Shown here: piece after piece, positions 15,820 to 27,573 of the stretch
How the letters are laid out: every line of letters starts with the position of its first letter
Position numbering within the stretch: position 1 is the stretch's first letter
NCBI GenBank assembly: GCA_035041965.1
Contig: JAPYMA010000099.1
Coordinates: 62,001-126,000, forward strand
Origin: Anisakis pegreffii
Lineage: Eukaryota > Nematoda > Chromadorea > Rhabditida > Anisakidae
Direction of reading: 5' to 3'
DNA: 64,000 nucleotides
Translations under genes and position numbers: made by a program
The notes under the pieces: model-generated
Seen by the model: the letters and a program-made list of their open reading frames with translations, nothing else
Databases searched by the model: none
Told to the model about the DNA's origin: nothing

Positions 15820-15880
15820 ATAATTTCAGGCTATCAGCATCGCTGTCAAACATTTACCAAGGGTAACAAATCAAGTGCTC
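15820..15880 (+). promoter_or_regulatory. Splice acceptor (cis or spliced-leader) and 5' UTR of the membrane protein gene
   Basis: A good nematode acceptor (AATTTCAG) ends at 15829. It is followed by about 51 bases without an ATG and then the ATG at 15881 that opens the signal peptide. This is either the acceptor of an intron behind a non-coding first exon or a spliced-leader trans-splice site. The sequence alone cannot separate the two. Confidence 0.55.
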
Positions 15881-18800
15881 ATGTCTACGAAATGGAATGC
15901 TTTCGTAATATTCATTTCTGTTCTACTGACACACTCAGTTCATTCACAATCACCAATTTCCCCCAGCAAACAGCCAAAAACTCCGTTCTGGTTAACGGCT
16001 GATGTTCGTTCAGTGGAATGGCACCAGCTATGTCTCACCGCGGCCGGTTGCTCAGACCCACGAATCAAGCTGGTCGAGTGGAATCTGGCCACAAACGAGA
16101 AACTCTCATCGAGTTGGACCATCTCTGAGACAAATGTGATTATATTTCCAATTTTGCTGCTGCTGCTTTCAATGATCACCTAAATGAGAGCTGACATTTT
16201 GGCTGATTCAATCATTCAGCCGAACTCAAATCTATCGCCGCATTCCTTGTTCCGGTTGCTGCGGAACACATCTCGGTAATTTAAGACACTTGAGATGAGT
16301 CATGTGTCACCTCCAATAGTTTATGATGCCTATTAAGGATATTCATTCCAAATTCTTGCTAAGCACAATCGTTTAAAGGAGGCAAATTAAGGCGCCATCT
16401 AAATTTTAGTCATTGCCAGTCTGTCGGCTTTTTTCTACGACTCCTACGCAATGAAAGTTAAGCGATAAAACTGACTTCGAATCCAGAACGATCTCTCACG
16501 GCCAGTGTCAAACCTATCAACAAGGTCATTAATCAAGTGGTCTATGATTGAGAACTACCATCGAATTGAAGATTGCCAAACACAATTCATTTCATTTCGT
16601 TTCTTTTCTACGAGCAATTGTTAGTGCTGGAGACAATAAGGTCATAAAACAGTGCATATTGCCTACAGCTGTCAGGATGATTTCCATGCGAGGCATTCAT
16701 TTATCATGTGCACAAAGCACTAAAATTGAGTGAATGAAAGCAAGAATTGTTGTGTTTTATTCGTTGATACCCGTCGTCGTTGTTGTTGTTTAGGCTGCAG
16801 AATTTGTTTAGTGCTTGATAATTTGCTGTTATTATATTGCAGTACAATGATTGCGGTAGTAGCAAATCGCCCGCTCTAATCCAAGCTTGATTTTCTTGTC
16901 ACACGAACAAACAAATGTACACTCAACCAAATCATTAGCCAGTCGTCATTGCGAATGAATCGAATAACGAAATCTTAATCTGTAACAAATTCCACAGTGA
17001 TGAAACACACAAAGTAAAACGAACCAGAGCAATTTTCTCGTCAAACAAATTCTGTCTATTGAATTGCTTGATTTCGATTCCAATTTTGTGTTTTCCTCAT
17101 CGAATTTATTAGATTTATGCGTGCTGTCTCCAGCTCATCATCATCCTCATTATCTATTCTGTACGTTGTTAAGCACACAGAGCGCTGTCACAATGTCCAC
17201 AAGTAGAAATAAACCAAACCTCCGTTGTCTTCTAAATAGCTTATCGAAAAAAAGAAAACGAAGCATCTTTGCAGATAGTTTTTCGTAAGAATTTTCAGCA
17301 ATTTTTATGTGCAATGCACTCACTTTCGTGTATTTTCTCTCATACTCATCTTAATGCATTGTTGTTGCGATGGATGTATACTTCGGTGTGAAGCATCTTG
17401 AAAACAGAGTCAACTTCTTGGAAGCTTAAATTATTACGGACATTATACACAGGTGTTCTTCAAGTTAAGGAATTAAACGCCAAATTCTTAGTATCTATAG
17501 CTGACGAGTGAAATCTGAGTAAGCGATCGTATTAGAATTAGGCAAAAAATGTCAGATAGATTGATATTTTTGCAGAAATTTATTGCTGGCGCTCAATTAC
17601 ATAGGCATATCAAGTTTGCAGCCCCAATTATTGTTTCATCACGAAGTCATTGCAAATTGTTTGCGTTCGGTGAAGAAAAATTGATTATAGCATCAACAAC
17701 GATCGTTCGTAAGTCATTGGAGTTACGGGCAACCGAGTGAGGTGACGTTTGGTTGTGAGATTTCCGGCGTTGACCCGATGTATGGATTTCCGCGAACATG
17801 CGATTCCACTCCAACACTCCGTATATTCCATCATGAAGTATGTGTATAGTTACAAAATCATTGAGTAAACTTTAGGCTGCTCTCATTTTGAGCAATAACT
17901 TGTATAGCAGAATTAATTATGGCGCTTAGAGTGAGAGATACTTCAAATCGAGTCGATGAGAATTTGATGGCTTAGAATGGGATTGCAATAATCAAATCCA
18001 TTTCATTAGCAACTTATCCATGCATCACGATTCATTAAGTTTGTTAGAATAGAAATGTTTGTTATTAAATGATTGAAAGATACTTCATAGCATTCATTCA
18101 TTCATGTATCTTTTTTGATCGTTTTTTTGGTGCAGCTAAAAGAAATCAAAGGTTTATCTGGGTGAAAAGTTCAATGCGATAAAGACTTCCCTAAGTCACG
18201 TGCACAATTGCATCGATAAGTTCAAAACGTTTAACTTTTATTCGTTGAGCGGACTGATTGAATGGAAATTGATGGATCGAGTAATTTCCTCAATCAGCGA
18301 TTAATTTTTCAAGATAATCAAAGATCAAACGTCACTGAAAACAACCGCCGAAGTGCAAGACGAAGGTAAGATGATTGTGGAACTAAGAGGGAAATGTTTC
18401 AACGCATCGTTGGCCATTCAAAAACATCAACAACAATGCCCTTGGTGTACCGCTGCCACTGAATTGCCTTTGATGGACCCTAAGGTGAACAAAAAAAGTT
18501 TTATTGCTTTTGCTCGATGAGAATTCTTTGCCATTTTCTCGTTGACTTATCGCCATTAGCATTAATTGCTGACCAGATGTTGAACATTTTACCGCTCTAA
18601 TCGCACAAAATTGCGAGTGAATCATCAACATTTCATTTGGAGTACTTAAGTGACATTTTCATGAGGATGACTCAATTGCTCTCCCTTAACTCGCAAAAAA
18701 AACTAACTGACACATTCAGAAAACTGCTTTTCCAGTGATTATGACAAAATTCTGCTGAGTCCTATAGAGATTTGATGGTGAGCGTGCAAAAAAAGATAGT

Positions 18801-21299
18801 GTTTTAAGCGATTGAACTATTGAATTTGAAATGATTGACTTTGCATGAGTGAATTTGTTCTAACGCAAATAAAAGAGGTGCACTTTAAGTGCTCTAAGCT
18901 TAACTGAAATGAAAGTTGAACCAAAATTCCGCTGCAACAGTTTCATGCGTTTGATTTGCAATTGTATTACCTTGAAGAATTTCTCATTTGCTATTTGCTT
19001 GGATAGAGCAATTGAATCTGTATATATCGTTAAAAGATGAATGCTGCTTGTCGCAAATTCAAATAGGCAAACAACACTCCAAGTTGGATGGTTCATATCA
19101 TGTCGGCATTGATTATTCGGTTTCAATTACATTAAGTTCGCGTGAATGCGCAATCAAAACCATTCGAATGTGAGATGTATTGATGCGTTTATCAAATTGC
19201 TGAAGGGGCAAGTTGAATACTTCGATTAGTATTCGATTCATTGCTGCAGATAAATAGTATCCATCAGATATGTTTATCAAAAATGCGATGAATACTTCTA
19301 AAGCGCCAATATATCTAATGATTTCATGGGGAAGCGCATTCATTACGCCTAAACGATAACGAATTATCAATGAAAATGTCATGAATTCGATTAGTTATCC
19401 GGGAACGTGATACATCAGATGATTAATTTTGCTCTTCTGATCGCAAATCTTTTCGAATATTCGTAGTTTCATTCATTGATACATTCAGTTACGAATGAAG
19501 AATGCTGAGGAAATTCAAATCATAAGCAGTGACTGAATATGCTCAGATATGGGTTGAATGGAATTGACGGATCAAGAATTGACTATTTCAGGCGGCTGAA
19601 GCAAGTAATTTGAATGGAACATTAGCGAGTTGGTGGTGGCTATCAGATGATGAGCTGTTGGGTGCTGGTGTTTTGGTGCTTTCGCTGATCGCAATTATCA
19701 GTTCAGCTTCGTTTGCATGTCTTTTGGTTGCCTATCTCAAACGACGTACACCGAACGGACTCAAGAAAGCCGCACATATCTACACGCCGTGCACTGTACC
19801 GAACTCACGAGCTCCACAATCACCCAAATATGACACTATTCGAAGGTTTGTGTGCAGCATTCTCTTTGCAATCGTTTAACTCATCCTCGAAGAGTGTTCA
19901 GTATTTTTTCAAATTCTCTGTGAAAAGATCTTTAGCGGAGATTTCGATTCGTCAACGCAATTGATTCGTTTGATTTGTTCATAATGCCTCATCATCCGCA
20001 GTTTGAGATGTTACTTTTAGACTATTACTCATAATTAGCATACATAACATCGATCGCATACATTGTCATGCATAAGCACAATGACTGGGCGGAAATTTTG
20101 AACAATAATGCTGATGAGTGTTTCGGCTAAAAATTTTGTGCTTTTCTTAGCATTTGGTCGACCAAATTTGCAAATTCCTTTATGGAAAAGAAAATGCACT
20201 TATAAGTGTAGGGTTGGGTTTCTCAAACGGATTTGAAAAAAAAGAATTCCATTATGTTCATCAGTCTAAATCCGCTAATGCACACTCAAACAGATGTTCC
20301 AAATCCTTAATGGCAGCAGTTTCAAATTTCTTGTTGGGTTCACTCCACAAATTGGTGTCATATAAACAATTAGTTTCAAGTTTCAAACTTCGAATCAGTC
20401 GAATGTCACATTCTGCTGACAAGTCAAAAGTTTGATAATGAGGATGTCAGTATAAGATATTGATCAGAAATGTTCCGAGAAATGAATTTATGTGCACGGA
20501 TTGTCTCTGTTTAACATTCATCACTTTCAATCATCCATCTATCATCGTACTTCTTTGCAAAATTGATTCTTCATTATTATTCAGCAAATTCCTCACAGTC
20601 AGCACCATTTCGTAATAATTCCGAAGATGCGCTTATGAATGTCGCAGAATGAGCAATAATCAATCGGTTTTTTGCCTTAAGCTCTTACCGTTACGTCTGC
20701 AAAAGTTTAATAAATATTTCCAAGCACTCGATGAACGTTCAGTTTATTGGAATCTTCACTGTGGAATATTAATAAAAAAGAGTAAATGCTAGTCCTCAAA
20801 TCATAAACACATCCAAGTGCATTCGGTAATGCTCATAAACAACTCGTTTGAAATTTTGTTCGAGTCGAGGGAACTAATGAAACTGAAGCGTCACAAGGTT
20901 TTCTTCAGCTGATGCAAAATAATTCGCTCAAAGATTTCGATGTCGATAGTTCATGATCATTTTGTTTCAATTTCTATGCGGCGTTTCTTAGCAATTTTTG
21001 GAAATTCCACTCACGTCAGTAAGAATTCACAAATGAGTTATTTTCATAAGTCTTTCAGGTATGATCTACTGTGGGAACAACGTGATCTGGCGTCGCCATA
21101 CTGGATGAATTCGAATAGTTTTGGTACATTGTCGCCTGTTTCACCGTCCTACAATCCCCCGCCTCCACCCTCTTCAGTCATTGTGGGTCGTTCGAATACC
21201 TCAATTATGCGACCTCTCCCACCACCTCGGATTCCGATTCCACCAAATACATTGCTAACTAACAACCGATACGATGATAGCGGTCATGAATCGTTTTGA
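15881..21299 (+). CDS. Single-pass type I membrane protein, function unknown
   Basis: I do not recognise this family. Exons supported by frame and splice signals: 15881-16112 or 15881-16135 (alternative donors), possibly 16220-16275, 18314-18484, 19592-19845 and 21059-21299 (stop TGA). Total length is about 306 or 317 residues. The ATG at 15881 opens a hydrophobic signal peptide ending near HSVHSQ. The ectodomain has the motif EWHQLCLTAAGCSDPR, a KCFNAS glycosylation site, a CPWC motif and an NGT site. One transmembrane helix follows (about 19637-19720, ending in LLVAYLKRR). The cytoplasmic tail is rich in proline (PPPPP, RPLPPPRIPIPP) and ends in DDSGHESF. Junction phases match (0/0, 0/0, 2/1). 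The tail could bind SH3 or WW proteins, which is inference. More exons may hide in the long introns. Confidence 0.72.
16220..16275 (+). CDS. Possible 56-base cassette exon of the membrane protein gene
   Basis: An ATTCAG acceptor and a CG|GTAATT donor bound a frame that reads ELKSIAAFLVPVAAEHIS and runs in phase into the exon at 18314. Using it requires exon 1 to end at 16112 (donor A|GTTGGA) instead of 16135. The joined ectodomain reads well, but the upstream intron would be only about 107 bases. It could be alternative or spurious. Confidence 0.45.
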
Positions 21300-21873
21300 A
21301 ATGACGCGACCACAATATTCTGAACTGTTCGTGCATTAGATCAGACACTACATATTCACGCTCCTTGAGGCCAACACCAGCCACGGAAAAGCAATCGATG
21401 TTACCGACTTTTTAACATTCTCGTATTCGATAGAAATGGTGTTATCAACTGAATGTAAATACCTGTGATATTTTGAACTGTGATCTCAATTTCATATGAA
21501 TATTTATTCCTATTGTACTGTGTGTTTTCTTTTTTTATTCGTTTCGTGCGGTGCTTATCACGTTGTTTTATAAACCAGTGTTTTATGCTTCTAATGTTTC
21601 TGAAGTTTATGAGTTCGGTCAGTAATCCCAAAAGATCATGTGCAATTGCTCTAGTGTAGCGCCCAAGCAAAACAGCATTTAGGGACACTTTGGGATACTT
21701 TTTTCACCATCTCAAGATTCTGTTTTGAAAATGAGGGCAGCACTGACGATGAGTGTTTTTATCGTGAACTATTTTGAGTTCATGAGAATGTCAAGTTCGC
21801 ATTTCAGAATGCATAATTATTTTCATTTATGCATATTATATATGTTAACTTATGAAAATTCAATATGGCGTTG

Positions 21874-21879
21874 AATAAA
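21874..21879 (+). terminator. Candidate poly(A) signal of the membrane protein gene
   Basis: This is the AATAAA I noticed downstream of the stop, about 575 bases away. In AT-rich DNA this hexamer is common, so the assignment is weak. Confidence 0.3.
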
Positions 21880-23551
21880 TTCTCAAATTTCTATGTATAA
21901 TACTGTGTTATATTATGTTACAACAATATTGATTCATTGATAAATATTTCTGATGAAGTATAAACCAATCGTCTTCCACAAAATAAATGAGGGTATTGTT
22001 GTTTTTTTTTTGCTAAACGTTTTGACAAATTTGTTGAAAGGAATTGTCGGTTGAAAGAAAGCATTCAACTGTGCATCCAACTGGTATCATAATAAAAACA
22101 CTCCATCAAAAGACAAACACTCCTCGGGGAATTCTTCTGAAAATGAGCTGAAAGATGCGGTGGCCATTTAGTGTTGAAGTTAAATACGTTGAGTGCACTC
22201 AACTTCTCATCGTTCTTGAAATATATCTTCCATTCGTGCATCTATCATTGCGCAATGCACAAGAATAATACAAGTGTGCTTTTCATAATGCTTATTGTCA
22301 TAAGATAAATGCACGTTCTGGTAGTGAGTTGAAAAAGATAGTGGTTGAGGGAATCTTTAAAAATTTTAAACTGATTGGGTTGATAAGAAATCAGTTAGCT
22401 CTTCATCGAAACAACTCCCCAGACATAAACAGATTTTCAGGAGCAGAATTTTTCAGGATTATTTTAAGCCTAATCTTTGGAATGCGTATAGCTGGAAAAG
22501 CAAATTTAAGAACGGGTCATTATTCGACTAAATGTGACCAATTGATTTGACTTTTCAGATCATTGAAAAAAGGTGTCATAATTCAATTATACACAACGGA
22601 AGACCGTCATAAATATTTAAGATGCAGTCTAAGAAAATAATAATATGTATGGAACTTGAAGCGAACTAAATGTTTAATATCACTTCTAACGACTACTTCG
22701 ATCTTTCCATCCAGAAATGTCAATTTATCTCTTTGTGATCCTCAGAAATATGGAAGTACTCATATAATGGAGAGTCTTTTTTTTTTGAAGAAAAACTGAA
22801 AACGAATGAGTTATACACTGAACACAGCTCTAAACAAGCTCCAAAAGAAAACTGTTGTATTATTAATGTTGCTGAGTTTGAATTGACTGCGAAATACTTA
22901 CGCTGTTCATTCTACCTCCGTCTATTTTTAATTTCCTTGTATAATTTCGAATTTTTGCTATGTTTATTCTATTCAAATGCATTATATATAGAAAAAGGAT
23001 TGTTTGCGTTTACTGTAAAAATTTATTGGGCAAAGAATTGCTGTGGACGTGAACGACCCGGATACACTGATCACATTGATCTGTATAATTAGACGATGAA
23101 TGTGTAATGTGAGAAGTGTGTGTTGCGTTTAGTTCAAATATTTGTTTATTTACATTCACTTATTCATGGTCTTCTTTTTGTGCAATTGGATGATATTCGT
23201 TATTATAGGTGGCTGAGATAGCAGTTGACACCTTATGCTAGTTGCACACTTGATTGTGTTAATACCGGTGGCCAATATGAAACTTTTCTCACTTCTATTG
23301 TCGATTGATGACCCTTTTTGTGGACACAGACGAAACGAGTGGAATTACGCCATAAAGCCCTCTTCACAAATGTTCATTAATTAGCACATTTGATAGAGAT
23401 CCAAAAACACTTCATTATTTTTTCGAAGCTTCTTTTTAACCGTAAGATTAGGGAGAAACAATTTTCACATATACCAGCAATCGCTTTTGATGCTTTCTTG
23501 TCTGCAAAATTGGAGTCACACGCAAATCAATCAGAAATTCTACATTGCTGA

Positions 23552-23690
23552 TGAATTTTCAGTCTTTTTGACGATGTTATAATCTCTCTCATGGCTGTCA
23601 TCTTCAAAAGTGTTGCCTTGCTATTTTTTCTCATTCTTCGAAACAACAGTCAATATGACATTCTCATTCTCTTACATATACTTTCAAAAC
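23552..23690 (+). repeat. Diverged half copy of the foldback repeat
   Basis: It aligns along its length with the left arm of the element at 25657. Shared blocks are GTTATAATC(A/T)CTCTCAT, CAAAAGTGTT, TTTCTCATTC and CATTCTCATTCT. The opposite arm is missing, so this copy cannot fold. It is either a truncated or an older insertion. Confidence 0.6.
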
Positions 23691-24405
23691 GTTTGTTCGA
23701 TTCACTCCAGCGAGAATTTCCACTGAAGTGTCCGCCTTCATTAAGTTATCATCAATTTTGAAATTTAGGATAGGTAATCAACTTAATATATGTCATACAT
23801 TTGTGAAAAGAGAGATAGTTCAGTATTTGAGAAGAGATATCCCAGTGGCCTCATTTTGAGATTTTTCACCCAGAAACTTTGCCTTCTTGTGAGACTTCCC
23901 AGTGATCTTAACTGCATTTTGATGGAGTTTCAACTACAGAGAAATTTTTATCATATTTACACATTTCAATCGAAATTTAATTCTATTTCTGGGACAAACA
24001 ATGCTAAACAGTGAAAATTTATAGCACAGAATAGGATCAGAGTTTTTCGGAACTTAAGACATTTCTCTGCGCCCATTTCTTTGTTGAATAATACGGCTTA
24101 GCAATTCTTTAATATTAAACATATTATTATGAGTTTCAAATCCGTCCGCTTCAAATGAATTACTTATGCTATGTGACAAAGAAAGCACTGTAATCAAACA
24201 CTGAATTAATTTTTTTGAAAAAAGTTTCACATTCAAAGGTTTGATTACAGAACTTATCTGAATAATTCCACTTTGGAAGAAAATTCAACCGATTTCAAAT
24301 TTCGAACCAGAGAACGTTAATGTTTTGCTGTCAAAGTTTGCAGAAAATGTTTCAAAAACATTATCAGATATTGCTATTTGAAATGAAAGTTCAAAAAACA
24401 AAACC

Positions 24406-24422
24406 CACACACACACACACAC
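24406..24422. repeat. CA microsatellite
   Basis: A short pure CA tract of about eight units lies downstream of the dual oxidase stop. Confidence 0.85.
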
Positions 24423-24461
24423 GTATGAATCTAAATAGAGTTTGGCCCCTGACTAAGGCAC

Positions 24462-24467
24462 TTTATT
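24462..24467 (-). terminator. Candidate poly(A) signal of the dual oxidase gene
   Basis: AATAAA on the minus strand, about 540 bases past the stop codon at 25004. Nothing else marks the transcript end, so this is tentative. Confidence 0.3.
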
Positions 24468-25003
24468 GCAGATGATCTTTTCGTGGTAGATAGGATGTGA
24501 ATCGGAAGGGATGCGCAAAGGTCATGGAATATTTCTTGCGGTCCTGCATCCAGGCAAGTATATAAGCTTGTGGAATCCCAAATGGTCAAATCGAGGAATG
24601 GTCATTTTCGAACATATCTTTTGCTTTTTGCTGTCTAGCTTATGAATTCAAACTACCTGTTGGACCCTGTTGCTATGTTTTTTAATGCATAAACGGCTCA
24701 ATAATAATTTTTTTTGGTAGTATGACTGCAGTAATGCTTCCAAATGAATTCAAAAAATATTCTCAATATTTCAAATGAACTCAATATTGCCTCAAATCCA
24801 GTTTAATTGCTATTCAACTCCCTCATTCAGTACCAATCTACCACAAACAATACGATCATAAAAACAAATTATCAAAACAAATATAACAAAGGAATGAGAA
24901 GTGATGAATGTACGAAGAAGACTGTTGATAAATAAAATAAAGGCAGTGATTCGCTTCAAGAAACAGGACAGTTAGAAGTGACGCCGTTCACGTTAGCTAA
25001 CAA

Positions 25004-27573
25004 TTAGAATGTTTCGAAACGATGGTGAAATGAGGGTGGATCACGACTGCGATTCGCTTTGGTGCATGACGATCGAATCTGCTTGTTGATTGTATCCGGT
25101 CCGCAACTGAAAACACCCACCTCGTTCACCTGAAACATTATCAAACTTCTATCATCACCTTATATATTCAGCAACGATACTTTTTATCCTCACTTCATCA
25201 CGTTTCCGTCTACCAACCACCTTCATCATTTCGCATTTTCTAAGATATTAGTTGATGGCAACATATTGCTCTATTGTTCATATCAAATTGAATTACATTA
25301 TTGCATTGTCAAATTCATTAACAATTTTTCTCGGAGAATATTGGAACAGCGATTCAATTTATTCAAATTACAATTCAGCGTACTGGAAAGAACCATTCAT
25401 TCATGACGAAAATGTATGAATGGATTCGAAGATTCTAGGGCAGTGGATCTCATACGAGATGAAATTACCCACTTTGGGTAATTTGGAGATGTCAATGGGT
25501 AATGTAGGGGCTGGGAAATTACTGTTTTGTGCATTTGTTACGTTATGATAAAACACCACAGTGTTGGTGTTTTTAACTGGGGTCTGCAAATGAGGTTAGT
25601 TTATGGCAACAATCTTCATTCTCCTATTTTCTGAGTATCATTGGCCCGTTTTAACAGGATTTTCATTCTTTTCCGAGGTGTTATAATCACTCTCATAGCT
25701 TTTATCACCAAAAGTGTTCTCTTCTGCTAATTTCTCATTCAATTCACTCAACAGTTTAATTCAAATTCTCATTCTATTAAGTGCACTCTATAATTGATCG
25801 CTTGACTGTGGAGTGTTGTTCAGCAATAATATTCGATTGTTGCATTGTTGATTTCGGTTGTCAACACTCGTCAACGTATTCAGTAAATAGTGTATGCTAT
25901 TGAATGAGAAGTTGATTCGAACTGTGAAGTGAGATGAGACGAAATGAATGAAAAAAACTCTTCAATAGAATGGTATTTGCATGTGATAGCTATGAGAGTG
26001 AATACAACACGTATAAAAAGAATGAGAATCTATCTAAATCAGTTTGATGTGAGCGTGTAATAGACAATAGCTTTTCATGCAATCATAATCGACTACAATA
26101 ATGGGCAACACAACGGTCTAGGACAGTGGTTCTCATAGGGAATGAAATTACCCGTTTTGGGTAATTTCAGAGGGGTAACGGTGGCCTGCTACATCCTCAA
26201 AAGAGGTAATGGAGCGCCTGAACGTGATAACCACTGTCCTGGGATATAACTCAATTCATCAAGAACATTTAAGAAAATCCACTGAAATCGATAGTTTGAC
26301 TTAGGAAATGCTAACTTACCTCCTTATGTTTACTGTGTAAAAATTTGAAGAAAGCCGCAAAATTGGGTCTGCCGAAGTGATTTGATGCCTTCAAGCCGGT
26401 GAACATACTTCGTCCATCTGCACTACCACGGAAGTGCTTCTCACAAATGTACTGAAAAAACGAAACGATGTGCCTGAGAAATGTTCAAAACATCGATTGC
26501 TTCCAGCATGAAGATGTGCAGCACGATTCAGATAGACCTCACGAACACAAACATCAACTAACAACATACCAGCATTGTTGTTCGTAAGTCGAACTTATGG
26601 AAGAATTGTGTTACGAATATATGTGTCTCGAGGATGTTCTTCTTATCCAGCTGTTCAACATTCTTCAACACGTCTATGAACCACTCGTAATTCTTATGCG
26701 TTGGACATATCCAAATGAAGTAAACCTAAACGCACGCTTTATGATAAGATACGTTTGATTTTCATTTCAGCTGACAATTTCTATAAAACTGATGAATTTG
26801 CTCAGAATATTGCCGAATTCTTGGCGAGGCGATTTCGAATGAACAAAAACTCAAGCGATGAGGTCGTTAGCAGTATTTTTTCACCAAAAAGAAGCCTGTT
26901 ATTATGATCGACATGATCAATGAAATGAAAAGAATTTTCAGGAAATTTCGTTGATATTGGTATCACTGTAATCACTGGAAGAGAAGCGCAGAGGTCGGCA
27001 GTACAAGATATAACTGCTACTAATATATTCATTGCTATAATTAGACCGTAACCCAATAACCTTTCTGCATTTTATATCTGTATATTTGCCAGATGATTTC
27101 TCCAAAACTAGATCGGTAAGTGTTGATGCATAGGGCGTAATTCCAATTCCCCCACCAATCAGAACAGCCACCTCATACTGATGCCAATCCTGAAAACAAT
27201 TTCCGAATGACTCTCTCAAACAGTCCTTTTTCCAAAAATCTTTTATAAAATTTTCAGTTGATTACCGAATCGTTCGTAATAATGAAACCCAATCAAATTA
27301 CCTGATTACCATCGCCATATGGACCATTAATATGAAGAACGGGCAGAGGTGTGTTGTTGGCATAAGAGCTGAGTAGCTCATTGCGTAGATTCCAAGTCCA
27401 CGGACCTACAGCTTTGATGTACAGCTCGAGAGTGGGCGCTTGTGGCGCTGATGCTAACGAGAATGCATGCACTTCGTTGAATGTGCACGAGAAGGCAGGA
27501 CACGACACTTGTACCCACTGTCCGGAGCGGAATCGGAACGAATGCGGTCGTTTGAATTCAATGTAGATTATAT
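25004..27573 (-). CDS. Dual oxidase C-terminal part: FAD and NADPH binding domains
   Basis: Five exons (27573-27302, 27189-27061, 26725-26570, 26451-26320, 25129-25004) encode about residues 1248-1518. The FAD-binding motif reads HAFSLASAP (about 1283-1291). The NADPH glycine-rich loop reads GGGIGITP (about 1350-1357). The late CGP motif is at about 1486-1488. The chain ends in an aromatic residue, in FETF, as oxidases of this family do. The last intron (25130-26319) is 1.2 kb and full of repeats. No key residue appears to be missing, so an active dehydrogenase is expected. Confidence 0.95.

Larger units (their letters stand above)
1..15829. other. Long stretch with no gene seen
   Basis: I found no run of open frame with splice signals and protein-like composition on either strand. 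The longest open frames here are about 60-110 codons, many lack an ATG, and none resembles a family I know. The stretch is AT-rich with many short ATTCA/TGAAT-type words. It holds a foldback repeat (8757-9225), a perfect 18-base palindrome (9822-9839) and a short AGAT microsatellite (12321-12337). It may be the upstream regulatory region or a 5' intron of the plus-strand gene that starts near 15.8 kb. Small or non-coding genes cannot be excluded by eye. Confidence 0.55.
21300..25003. other. Intergenic region between convergent genes
   Basis: The plus-strand membrane protein gene and the minus-strand dual oxidase end toward each other here. I see no gene. The region holds a half copy of the foldback repeat (23552-23690), a CA microsatellite (24406-24422) and candidate poly(A) signals for both genes. 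Confidence 0.6.

Noticed and set aside
17549..17740. 63-codon open frame in the first large intron of the membrane protein gene
   Set aside because: Acceptor and donor exist, but the phases (0 in, 1 out) do not fit the flanking exons and the peptide resembles nothing.
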